From assembly GCA_024690665.1 (NCBI GenBank), contig JAILOU010000024.1, positions 1-56,239 on the forward strand: a DNA stretch of 56,239 nucleotides, in the 5' to 3' direction. This DNA comes from Eubacterium sp. Lineage in GTDB: Bacteria; Bacillota; Clostridia; Lachnospirales; Lachnospiraceae. Shown in pieces: positions 8,372 to 15,899 of this stretch (position 1 is its first letter; every line of letters begins with the position of its first letter). The position numbers and the translations under genes were made by a program. The notes under the pieces are model-generated. The model did not search any database. It saw nothing but the letters and a program-made list of their open reading frames with translations, and had not been told where the DNA came from.

Positions 8372-9481
8372 ATGAAAGAATACACAGTACTTACAATTAA
8401 TCCGGGATCATCAAGTACTAAGATTGGTTTGGTAAAAGGAAAAGAAGTGGTATTTGATAAAACGATTGACCACCATAAAGAAGATTTTGCTGCGTGTGAT
8501 ACATTTGCTCAGCAAGAACCGATTCGACAGCAAATGATATTGGATGTGTTGGAAGAAAATAACATTCAACTATCGGAAATTGATGCCATATCGGGAAGAG
8601 GTGTTGGTTTGTATCCTTGTGCCGGAGGAACTTATAAAATTGATGAGCTGGTATATGAACATGCAAAAGCAGACGTATCAGGGATTCGACATCCGGCAAG
8701 TCTGGGAATTATTATCAGTTATAAGATGAGTCAAAAATTAGGAATTCCGGCCTTTTATGTGAATCCAATGCCGACAGATGAGTTATGTGATAATGCGAGA
8801 ATTACGGGGATTCCGGGGATTTACAGACCTGCAAAGGCACACCCTTTGAATCAGAAACAGGTCGCGATTCATCATAGTGAGTTGTTTGGAAAAAAATATG
8901 AGGAAAGTAATTATGTCATACTACATCTGGGTGGAGGAAGTTCTATCACGGCACATTGCCATGGACGTATGATTGACGGAAACAGGGCCGGAGACGGACA
9001 AGGACCTATCTGTCCGAATCGATCCGGTGATATCTGTATTGATGATGTGTTAAAGTGCATAAAAAAGGGGATGAACGTAGAAGAAATAAAAGAATATGCA
9101 TCATCTAAAGGTGGATTGCTTGCCTGGACCGGTACAGATGATTTACGGGAGGTTTATGAGTTAATCAGACAGGGAGATGCGAAAGCGAAGGCTGTTTATG
9201 ATGCCATGGTTTATTCTATGGGAAAATGGACGGCTATGATGGCCGGTTCGATGAAAGGTAAAGTTGACGGAATTCTTATGACCGGTGGAATGGCCTATAG
9301 CGAGCAGCTTGTAAGTGATATCAAAGAATATGTAGATTGGATAGCGCCTGTTTATGTGTACGCTGGGAGTTTTGAAACGGAAGCGCTCGGATTTGGTGCG
9401 GTTCGGGTTCTAAACGGCGAAGAGGAAGCTAAAATCTATCAGGGTAAACCGGTATGGCACGGATTTAAGTGGGATGAATAA
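8372..9481 (+). CDS. Butyrate kinase-family acyl kinase
   Basis: A 369-residue member of the acetate/butyrate kinase (ASKHA) family, which makes ATP from an acyl phosphate and ADP. The N-terminus TINPGSSSTKIGL is the family phosphate-binding signature; HHSELFG, LGGGSSITAHCHGRMIDGNR and ILMTGGMAYS are typical of Buk. The length matches Buk (about 355) rather than AckA (about 400). It follows the acyltransferase in one operon with an AGGGGAT RBS. The pair should recover one ATP per released acyl group. Branched or other acyl phosphates are possible; butyrate itself is not proven. A terminator-like hairpin follows directly. Confidence 0.9.
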   Translation: MKEYTVLTINPGSSSTKIGLVKGKEVVFDKTIDHHKEDFAACDTFAQQEPIRQQMILDVLEENNIQLSEIDAISGRGVGLYPCAGGTYKIDELVYEHAKADVSGIRHPASLGIIISYKMSQKLGIPAFYVNPMPTDELCDNARITGIPGIYRPAKAHPLNQKQVAIHHSELFGKKYEESNYVILHLGGGSSITAHCHGRMIDGNRAGDGQGPICPNRSGDICIDDVLKCIKKGMNVEEIKEYASSKGGLLAWTGTDDLREVYELIRQGDAKAKAVYDAMVYSMGKWTAMMAGSMKGKVDGILMTGGMAYSEQLVSDIKEYVDWIAPVYVYAGSFETEALGFGAVRVLNGEEEAKIYQGKPVWHGFKWDE

Positions 9482-9490
9482 AAACTTTAC

Positions 9491-9524
9491 GAGGTTTGTG
9501 TAGGTTATCACAAACCTCTTTTTT
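9491..9524 (+). terminator. Intra-operon terminator/attenuator between the kinase and thioesterase genes
   Basis: A perfect 10-bp stem (GAGGTTTGTG / CACAAACCTC) is followed by six T, only a few bases before the RBS of the next gene. Readthrough would feed the thioesterase; termination would make it less abundant than the first four products. Confidence 0.82.
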
Positions 9525-9540
9525 ATAGGAGGAAGGAATA

Positions 9541-10296
9541 TTGAAGTTTCCGGTTTTTACAAAAGAATGCCCAAACGGAGCGTTGGAAATTATGATTACG
9601 ATTACAGATGAGATGACAGATCGAAATGGACGCATGCGGATTAGTGATATGGCCAGACAGATGCAACTTATTACGCAGAGGCATTTGGAGTCATGTGTGG
9701 GCATAACGGCAGAAGAACTTTTGGCAATGGGGAAAAGCTGGGTGATTTCGTGGACGGATATTCAGATTGCGCGTTTACCGCTTAAGGATGAAAAAGTTAT
9801 TCTTAGAATTTGGCCTAAAAAAAACAAAGTTACGTTATATGTAAGAAAATATGCCATGTACTCGTTGCAAGGAGATCCCATCATGACAACGGCATCCTTA
9901 TTTTTGTTAATGGATCAAAGTACGAGAAAGGTTGGGCTCGAGCCGGAACAGATGAAGATGCCGGAGCCGGTATTAATAGAAAATGAACCGGATGTACCAA
10001 AAATGATGAAACCATTTCCTGAAGAATATCGTAATTGCGGTTATCGTCGTGTAAAGAATCAGGAGATTGATTTTAATGGGCATCTTAATAATTCTTATTA
10101 CCTTGACTGGGTGCAGGAGCTTATGGATGAGGAATATGATCGATTGCATGAGAAAAAAAGAGTTTGGATTCAATACACAAAGGAAATCAGAGAGGGACAG
10201 ATGGTTACCATGCGATATGTATGGAGAGATGATGTTATGTATGTAAAAGGGGAGGTTGAGCAAGAGACGGTTTTCTTACTTACAATAGAATATTAA
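9541..10296 (+). CDS. Acyl-ACP thioesterase (FatA/FatB family)
   Basis: A 251-residue double-hotdog thioesterase that hydrolyses acyl-ACP to free acid. The second hotdog carries EIDFNGHLNNSYYLDWVQEL, the family catalytic block (Asn and His of NGHLNN, with downstream acidic residues). The first hotdog begins at about residue 8, and the total length is typical. The start codon is TTG at 9541, fixed by AGGAGGAAGG at 9529-9538. An ACP-specific hydrolase downstream of a gene with two ACP domains supports the view that the pathway intermediates are ACP-bound. It may clear stalled acyl groups from the carrier. It lies behind an attenuator, so it is probably expressed at a lower level. Confidence 0.85.
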   Translation: MKFPVFTKECPNGALEIMITITDEMTDRNGRMRISDMARQMQLITQRHLESCVGITAEELLAMGKSWVISWTDIQIARLPLKDEKVILRIWPKKNKVTLYVRKYAMYSLQGDPIMTTASLFLLMDQSTRKVGLEPEQMKMPEPVLIENEPDVPKMMKPFPEEYRNCGYRRVKNQEIDFNGHLNNSYYLDWVQELMDEEYDRLHEKKRVWIQYTKEIREGQMVTMRYVWRDDVMYVKGEVEQETVFLLTIEY

Positions 10297-10420
10297 AAAA
10301 AAGGATTCATCATTACTATAGAAAAAACGTTTAAAATTCCGTAGGTGATAAGGTAACCAATAAGTTACTGCCCTATCTATAATTTAATTGTAAAAACATA
10401 AAAATATTGGAGGTTTTATT

Positions 10421-11668
10421 ATGGAAGGTAAAAAACATAGTTGGCATGGTCCAAAACAAATCGGCTTAATGATTTACACGGCAGTTTTATTTCTAATCGG
10501 TACCAGTATAATCGGGGGAAATAATAATACGGTATTTCCGATGTTTTCCGAAATTAGAGGATGGGATATTAACATTATTAATGTTGTATCCGGTTTTGCC
10601 TGTATCGCAAAAGCAATTGGTGTACTTGTACTTGCTGGAGTCGTTAGAAGATGTGGGGCAAAGCTTTTAACGGCTGTTACGTTGTTTATTTCAGCGGCCC
10701 TTTTGATTATATTTGGAACAACGCAAGCACTTCCGGTTTTCTTGATTGTAATTTTAATCATTGGATTCTTAGGTGGTGGTTATGAAAAGAACGGTGGTAT
10801 GACATTAACGGCAAGTTGGTGGCCGACAAAAAAAGGTGTTGTCTTAGGATTTACCACAATGGGAATTGTTGCAATGAATTTTGTTTATGTGCCAATGATG
10901 CCAAAATTGCTTGGAAACCTTGGACTTGGTATGGGTATGACAGTAATTGCCATAATTCTTGTAGTAGTTGGAATTATAGGATTACTTGCAGTAAAAAATA
11001 ATCCGGAAGAAGCGGGAGAATATCCTGATGGAGATCCGACTTATGCGGTTAATGGAGCGGATATTCAGCAAATGATGAAGGAATACAAAAGTCCGTTTAC
11101 ATTTGGAAAGGTATTAAAAGATAAAAATACATGGCTGATTGGTGTTGGTTCAGCGCTTGCATTTTTAGCTGTTATGAGTTATATTGCATCTGCAATTCCG
11201 GCTATGATGTCTATGGGATATGAATATGGAGCTGCTACAGCAATATTTGCGGTAGGCGGAATTATGGGCATTATCGGAAGTTTCATCTTTGGAATTATTG
11301 ATCAAAAAGCAGGTACAAAGAAAGCATTTATCGGATATTTTGTTTTTATTATTATAGGATTCTTGTTCTTATTGGCGATGCCAAAAGGTCTTGTATTTTG
11401 CTGGCTTGCCGGAATTATAGTATTTGCAGCGCAAGGTGCCTTGTGTAATCTGCTTCCGTCGTATGTTGCAACAAAGTATGGTCGCTGGGATTATACGGCA
11501 GGATATCAGGTAATCGGAACCATTTTTGAAATTGGTGCGGGAGTTGGTGTTATGATGACCGGTTTCTTTGCAAATTATATGACAATGTATATATTTGATC
11601 TTGTAATACTGGTGATTGGTTTAATCTTTATGATTGCATCCAGTGATAAATTTATCGGAAAAAAATAA
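10421..11668 (+). CDS. MFS transporter, OFA family (second copy)
   Basis: A 415-residue membrane transporter related to the protein at 1161-2435: both have the W(F/W)P-KKG-LG-TTMG type loop near residue 130 and a KNNPEEAGEYPDGDP segment after TM6. About twelve hydrophobic segments. OFA carriers exchange small organic anions. It has its own upstream region (TATAAT at 10378-10383) and RBS TTGGAGG, and ends at a perfect palindromic terminator, so it may be a separate unit between the thiolase and ferredoxin operons. Its position suggests uptake of the substrate or export of the acid product. Specificity is unknown. Confidence 0.88.
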   Translation: MEGKKHSWHGPKQIGLMIYTAVLFLIGTSIIGGNNNTVFPMFSEIRGWDINIINVVSGFACIAKAIGVLVLAGVVRRCGAKLLTAVTLFISAALLIIFGTTQALPVFLIVILIIGFLGGGYEKNGGMTLTASWWPTKKGVVLGFTTMGIVAMNFVYVPMMPKLLGNLGLGMGMTVIAIILVVVGIIGLLAVKNNPEEAGEYPDGDPTYAVNGADIQQMMKEYKSPFTFGKVLKDKNTWLIGVGSALAFLAVMSYIASAIPAMMSMGYEYGAATAIFAVGGIMGIIGSFIFGIIDQKAGTKKAFIGYFVFIIIGFLFLLAMPKGLVFCWLAGIIVFAAQGALCNLLPSYVATKYGRWDYTAGYQVIGTIFEIGAGVGVMMTGFFANYMTMYIFDLVILVIGLIFMIASSDKFIGKK

Positions 11669-11689
11669 AAGAAAAAAGAAAAGTACGCT

Positions 11690-11724
11690 AAAGCATCGGA
11701 TAGAATTCTATCCGATGCTTTTTT
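11690..11724 (+). terminator. Rho-independent terminator after the second OFA transporter
   Basis: A perfect palindromic stem (AAAGCATCGGATAG / CTATCCGATGCTTT) is followed by T residues. Confidence 0.9.
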
Positions 11725-11744
11725 GATTGTGTATTTCGCCAGCA

Positions 11745-11818
11745 ATGTAGAAATACGATGGATTAATTGCTTGTAAATTAGATGAAAGATGTAGAAATGT
11801 TTGTTGATACACTATAAA
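11745..11818. promoter_or_regulatory. Ferredoxin-operon control region with paired ATGTAGAAA motif
   Basis: ATGTAGAAA occurs at 11745-11753 and 11789-11797, 44 bp apart. This is the same nonamer, in the same orientation and at almost the same spacing (43 bp), as upstream of the thiolase operon. A TATAAA-type -10 at 11813-11818 follows without an obvious -35. The shared arrangement suggests common regulation; the binding protein is not known. Confidence 0.5.
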
Positions 11819-11880
11819 TGACCAAAGGAGAAGGTCATTCAGTAGGTTAGATTTGAGCAAAGATTACAGGAGGTTAATTT

Positions 11881-12162
11881 ATGGTTGTTGAAAATAAGGG
11901 ACAACAGCAAAGTATCAGATATGTGATTGATACGGATCGGTGTTGTGGATGCAAAAAATGCATACGTAGATGTATGGAGGATGTGTGGCACTGGGATAGT
12001 GAACACAATTATGCTTATCCAAAATATCCAGATGAATGTGTGCTTTGCTATCAGTGTGAGATGGATTGTATGAATAACGTGATTGATATCCAGGTAATTT
12101 CAGCATTGCAGGTGGATCCACTTGAATACAGTGCCGGACTTATCTCATTGGACAACGAATAA
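11881..12162 (+). CDS. 2[4Fe-4S] ferredoxin, AprB-like
   Basis: A 93-residue electron carrier with two four-cysteine motifs of the form CxxCxxCxxxC (CCGCKKCIRRC and CVLCYQCEMDC). The Pro that normally follows the last Cys is Met in both motifs. It is tightly linked (13-bp gap) to an AprA/fumarate-reductase-like flavoprotein, the same order as aprBA, so it is probably the electron-transfer subunit of that flavoenzyme. The [FeFe]-hydrogenase gene follows in the same operon and can supply or accept the electrons. RBS AGGAGG precedes the ATG. Confidence 0.88.
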   Translation: MVVENKGQQQSIRYVIDTDRCCGCKKCIRRCMEDVWHWDSEHNYAYPKYPDECVLCYQCEMDCMNNVIDIQVISALQVDPLEYSAGLISLDNE

Positions 12163-12175
12163 GGAGGAAGTAACA

Positions 12176-13942
12176 GTGGCAGATATTAAAGATTATGGAG
12201 AATTATTTACCGCAGATATCCTGGTTGTCGGAGGTGGAATGTCAGGTCTGGTAACGGCCATCAGGGCGAAAGAAAACAATCCGGAATTAGATATACTGGT
12301 AATCGATAAAGGAATTATTGGCTGGAATGGGCAGGCAACGAAAGCCGGCAATGGAATCCGATCAACGTCAAAGCATCCGGATGGTATAAAAAATGCGCTG
12401 AAATATCTAGTACATGCGCATACGCCATACATGAATGATCAGGAATTTTTGAAGGTTTATCTGGAATATCACAGAGATAATATCGACTACATGAAGCATT
12501 GCGGTGTGATTACATCGTGTGATGAAGAGAATAAGGCAACACCTTTGACATTCATTCCGGATGCTTTAGATATAGGCGGCGTATCCATTAACGTTTGTGC
12601 ACAATTGCGTCAAATGGCTTTGAAGTTGGGAATACGTTTGCTGAGCAGAGTAAATATATTTGAACTATTGACAAGTAAAAACGGAAAAGTAATAGGAGCA
12701 ATCGGATTTGATTGTGATCATATGAGATGCAAGATTTTCCACGCAAAAGCAGTTGCTATGGCAACACAGGGTTGTCATTTCAAAAAAATCGGATTGGAAT
12801 TTATGGGATACGGAACCGGTGTCGGTGCCATGTATCGTGTCGGTGCGGTTATGAGAAACGTGGAATTCTCAACGCAGGTTGATGTCGTATTTAAAAAGAC
12901 AAATACACCGATTTATGGCGGATTCAATATGATTTGCAATAAGGATGGGCTCAATCTGACGGATGAGTATATTGGTCATAAGGAATGGGAAGTTACACCG
13001 GCACTTGTGGATGCCATGGTGAAGGAAGTAAAAAAAGGAAATGGTCCTTTATGGGTGGATTTGGAAAAGCCGGATGAAGTTCGTGTCATGATTGGCGGAA
13101 CGGATATGGATGAATCCACGCAGCGAATGTTTCGGGATAAGCTTGCATGGGAAGAGTTGGTCTTTTGTAAAACGGCAAAGAATATCGGAGAAGTCGGAAC
13201 CAAGCCGGAGACAACGATTAAGACGGTGCTTCAGGTGGAACCAATCAAAGTGGATACAGGAATTAAGACGGATGTGGAAGGACTCTGGGCTCCGGGAAAG
13301 GTTACCACTCAGGGAAATGCGTATTTTGGATGGACCAGGGGAGATGGTCTGGGAAATGCTTCAACAACCGGAATGATGGCGGGAGACAGCATTGCACCAT
13401 ATGCAGCTTCGGCAGATTGGGATGAACTTGATCTTGACCAGATTAAGGTGTTAAAGGAAAAGATTTATGCGCCTCTCAATCGACCGACAAATCATCATCC
13501 AAAAGAAATCTACGACATGATAGAGCGATATATCTTTGATGTAAAAAAATCTATTTTAAAAAGCAGCGAAGAAATTAAGAAAATATACAAAGATATTGAA
13601 GTAATGAAGGAACTTGTACCGCAGCTTACGGCGGATGATCCGCATACGCTGGCAAAGTGCCTCGAGGCAGCAGATACCATTCTTTGTTTGGAGATGATCA
13701 TGAAGTCGGCAGAGATGAGAACAGAGACCAGGGGTATTATGTATCCGCATTATCGGTCGGATTATCCGGAGACTGATAATAAAAACTGGTTGAAGTGGAT
13801 AAATATTCGTCAGGGAAAAGATGGTGAAATGGAACTTTTTACAGAAGAGATTCCTATGTGGAGATATCCGGAACGACCGGAAGGGTATGAGATACCTGAA
13901 GGACACGTTGATGAATATGATGAAGAGAAGTTTTTTGCATAA
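12176..13942 (+). CDS. FAD-dependent reductase, AprA / fumarate reductase flavoprotein family
   Basis: A 588-residue flavoprotein. The dinucleotide-binding motif VVGGGMSGL lies near residue 20, followed by an FAD-contact segment (WNGQATKAGNG). A second FAD motif near residue 400 (WTRGDGLGNASTTGMMAGDS) resembles the G-rich block of fumarate reductase/succinate dehydrogenase and AprA proteins. The C-terminal 150 residues are a helical domain including an RTETRG(I)MYPHYRSDYP stretch, typical of this superfamily. GTG at 12176 is the start, because AAGGAGG lies at 12161-12167; an earlier start would overlap the ferredoxin gene. With the AprB-like ferredoxin and the hydrogenase it probably forms an H2-linked or ferredoxin-linked reductase. 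The substrate is unknown; no sulfate-reduction genes are present, so a true APS reductase is unlikely. Confidence 0.8.
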   Translation: MADIKDYGELFTADILVVGGGMSGLVTAIRAKENNPELDILVIDKGIIGWNGQATKAGNGIRSTSKHPDGIKNALKYLVHAHTPYMNDQEFLKVYLEYHRDNIDYMKHCGVITSCDEENKATPLTFIPDALDIGGVSINVCAQLRQMALKLGIRLLSRVNIFELLTSKNGKVIGAIGFDCDHMRCKIFHAKAVAMATQGCHFKKIGLEFMGYGTGVGAMYRVGAVMRNVEFSTQVDVVFKKTNTPIYGGFNMICNKDGLNLTDEYIGHKEWEVTPALVDAMVKEVKKGNGPLWVDLEKPDEVRVMIGGTDMDESTQRMFRDKLAWEELVFCKTAKNIGEVGTKPETTIKTVLQVEPIKVDTGIKTDVEGLWAPGKVTTQGNAYFGWTRGDGLGNASTTGMMAGDSIAPYAASADWDELDLDQIKVLKEKIYAPLNRPTNHHPKEIYDMIERYIFDVKKSILKSSEEIKKIYKDIEVMKELVPQLTADDPHTLAKCLEAADTILCLEMIMKSAEMRTETRGIMYPHYRSDYPETDNKNWLKWINIRQGKDGEMELFTEEIPMWRYPERPEGYEIPEGHVDEYDEEKFFA

Positions 13943-13957
13943 GGTAGGGAGGATCGA

Positions 13958-15709
13958 ATGATGAAAACAGTGAATATTAAGATAAATGGGTATGATTATA
14001 CCATGAAAAAAGGAATCACCATTCTCGATGCTTCTTTTGAAACGATGAAAATGCATCGCGAATTTATGCAACATCCGATTCCAACGTTGTATTACTTAAA
14101 GGGTGTTCAAGATATAGATGATTCGGGAGTGTGCGTGGTAGAAGCAGATGGTAAACTTGTAAATGCATCTAAAACCAGAATTAAAGATGGAATGGTCATT
14201 TATACGAAAACAGACCATATCATAGAGACCAGAAAACAGGCGCTGGAAGAAATATTGAAACATCATAACAAGTCATGTCTGGAGTGTTTTCGTTCTTCAA
14301 ATTGCGAATTACAGGAGTTGCTAAAAGAATACGGATTCACCGATGAACCGGATCTGCCAAACGAGAATTTGGAGCTTTTAGACACTTCTTCAAAGGTGTT
14401 GGTACGAGATAATAACAAATGTATCAGATGTAAAAGATGTATTAATGTATGTGCAAAAGTGCAGGCTGTATCCGCCATTGCATGTACGGGAGAAGGGTTG
14501 AGCGCTGTCATAGAGCCGTCTTCGCCAAAGGGTCTTGCAGCCGCAAGTTGCGTGAATTGTGGGCAGTGTGTTGCAGTCTGTCCGGTTGGAGCGTTAACCG
14601 AAATTGATCAGACTCTGCAGGTTAAGGCTGCATTAAACGATCCGAAGAAGTATGTCGTAGTGCAGGTTGCACCTGCAGTTCGCGCGGCGCTTGGTGAAAG
14701 TTTTGAATTTCCACTCGGTATTGATGTGGAAGGAAGAATCGCTCAGGCACTTCATGAGCTTGGTTTTGATAAAGTATTCGATACAAAGTTTGGTGCTGAT
14801 TTGACCATTATGGAAGAGTCAAACGAATTAATAGAGCGTATTACAAAAGATGGACCATTACCACTTATTACATCATGTTGTCCGGGCTGGATAAAATATG
14901 CAGAACATTTTTATCCGGATATGCTGGATTATCTATCGTCATGCAAATCTCCGCATCAAATGCAAGGGGCTATTGTTAAAACATATATTGCCAATCAAGA
15001 AAATATCAAAAAAGAAGATATTGTAATGGTATCTGTAATGCCATGTACTGCTAAGAAGTTTGAGATTACAAGAGCGGATGAAAACGGTGCAGGTGTTGCA
15101 GACGTGGATATTTCTATTACAACCAATGAACTTGCAAAATTATTAAAAGATGCAGAGATACAGCTTGAGGCTATGAATCCAAATGCGACCTTTGATGATC
15201 CGTTGGGATATGGTACCGGCGCAGCAGTGATTTTTGGAGCAACCGGTGGTGTTATGGAAGCTGCATTGAGAACAGCGGTTGAAAAACTAACGGGAAATGA
15301 AACTACTATAGAATATCATGATGTACGAGGAATGCATGGTATTAAAGAGGCTATTGTAGATGTCAATGGAACTGACGTTAAGGTTGCGGTTGCATCAGGA
15401 CTTGCAAATGCGAATCAACTTCTGACATGCATAAAAGAAGGTGACGCTGATTATGAATTTGTAGAAATTATGGCATGTCCGGGTGGCTGTGTAAATGGAG
15501 GAGGACAACCTCATCAGCCGGCATCGGTGCGAAGACTGAATAATGTACCGAAGGAGCGAGCCGCATCATTGTATCGAAACGATGCACACAGCACAATTAG
15601 AAAATCACATGAGAATCCATCTGTTCAGAAAGTATATAAAGAATTTTTAGGAGAAGTTGGATCACATAAAGCACATGAATTGCTACATACTACTTATATA
15701 GAAAGATAA
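13958..15709 (+). CDS. hydA: [FeFe]-hydrogenase with degenerate N-terminal [2Fe-2S] domain
   Basis: A 583-residue CpI-type iron hydrogenase. H-cluster motifs are complete: TSCCPGW (C307, C308), MPCTAKKFE (C363) and MACPGGCVNGGG (C507, C511). Two [4Fe-4S] ferredoxin motifs lie at 155-165 and 198-208, and the His-Cys3 cluster ligands H103, C107, C110 and C116 are intact. The N-terminal plant-ferredoxin-like domain (1-90) keeps its fold but only one Cys (C59); the other three [2Fe-2S] ligands are Tyr, Ser and Asn/Ser, so that cluster is probably absent. RBS GGGAGG precedes ATG 13958 (ATG 13961 also possible). It is third in the operon after ferredoxin and flavoprotein, suggesting that H2 turnover is coupled to the flavoenzyme. 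Maturases HydEFG are not in the window. Confidence 0.92.
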   Translation: MMKTVNIKINGYDYTMKKGITILDASFETMKMHREFMQHPIPTLYYLKGVQDIDDSGVCVVEADGKLVNASKTRIKDGMVIYTKTDHIIETRKQALEEILKHHNKSCLECFRSSNCELQELLKEYGFTDEPDLPNENLELLDTSSKVLVRDNNKCIRCKRCINVCAKVQAVSAIACTGEGLSAVIEPSSPKGLAAASCVNCGQCVAVCPVGALTEIDQTLQVKAALNDPKKYVVVQVAPAVRAALGESFEFPLGIDVEGRIAQALHELGFDKVFDTKFGADLTIMEESNELIERITKDGPLPLITSCCPGWIKYAEHFYPDMLDYLSSCKSPHQMQGAIVKTYIANQENIKKEDIVMVSVMPCTAKKFEITRADENGAGVADVDISITTNELAKLLKDAEIQLEAMNPNATFDDPLGYGTGAAVIFGATGGVMEAALRTAVEKLTGNETTIEYHDVRGMHGIKEAIVDVNGTDVKVAVASGLANANQLLTCIKEGDADYEFVEIMACPGGCVNGGGQPHQPASVRRLNNVPKERAASLYRNDAHSTIRKSHENPSVQKVYKEFLGEVGSHKAHELLHTTYIER

Positions 15710-15715
15710 AATGTA

Positions 15716-15746
15716 AAAAGGCTGTCACGATGTGACAGTCTTTTTA
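15716..15746 (+). terminator. Terminator after the hydrogenase operon
   Basis: AAAGGCTGTCAC / GTGACAGTCTTT stem with a short loop, followed by TTTTT. Confidence 0.88.
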
Positions 15747-15899
15747 TGTCAAAAAATCCTAAAAGGAAATTTCTTTACCTTAAAAAGCAGTAAAATTCTT
15801 ACAAATTATGTGCGAAAAAGTCCAAAAAAAGGAAACGTATCAAATTATACTAAAGTCAACAAGAAGGTATTAGATGAAAATCGAAAGGAGCAAAAACAA

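Noticed and set aside
12122-12175. Upstream start of the AprA-like flavoprotein
   Set aside because: It would overlap the ferredoxin gene; AAGGAGG before GTG 12176 is decisive.
12176-13942. True dissimilatory APS reductase
   Set aside because: No sat, dsr or qmo genes are near, and the hydrogenase and catabolic context argue for another substrate.
15732-15899. Longer N-terminus of the MtaA-like protein
   Set aside because: It starts inside the hydrogenase terminator and has no RBS; AAAGGAG supports ATG 15900.
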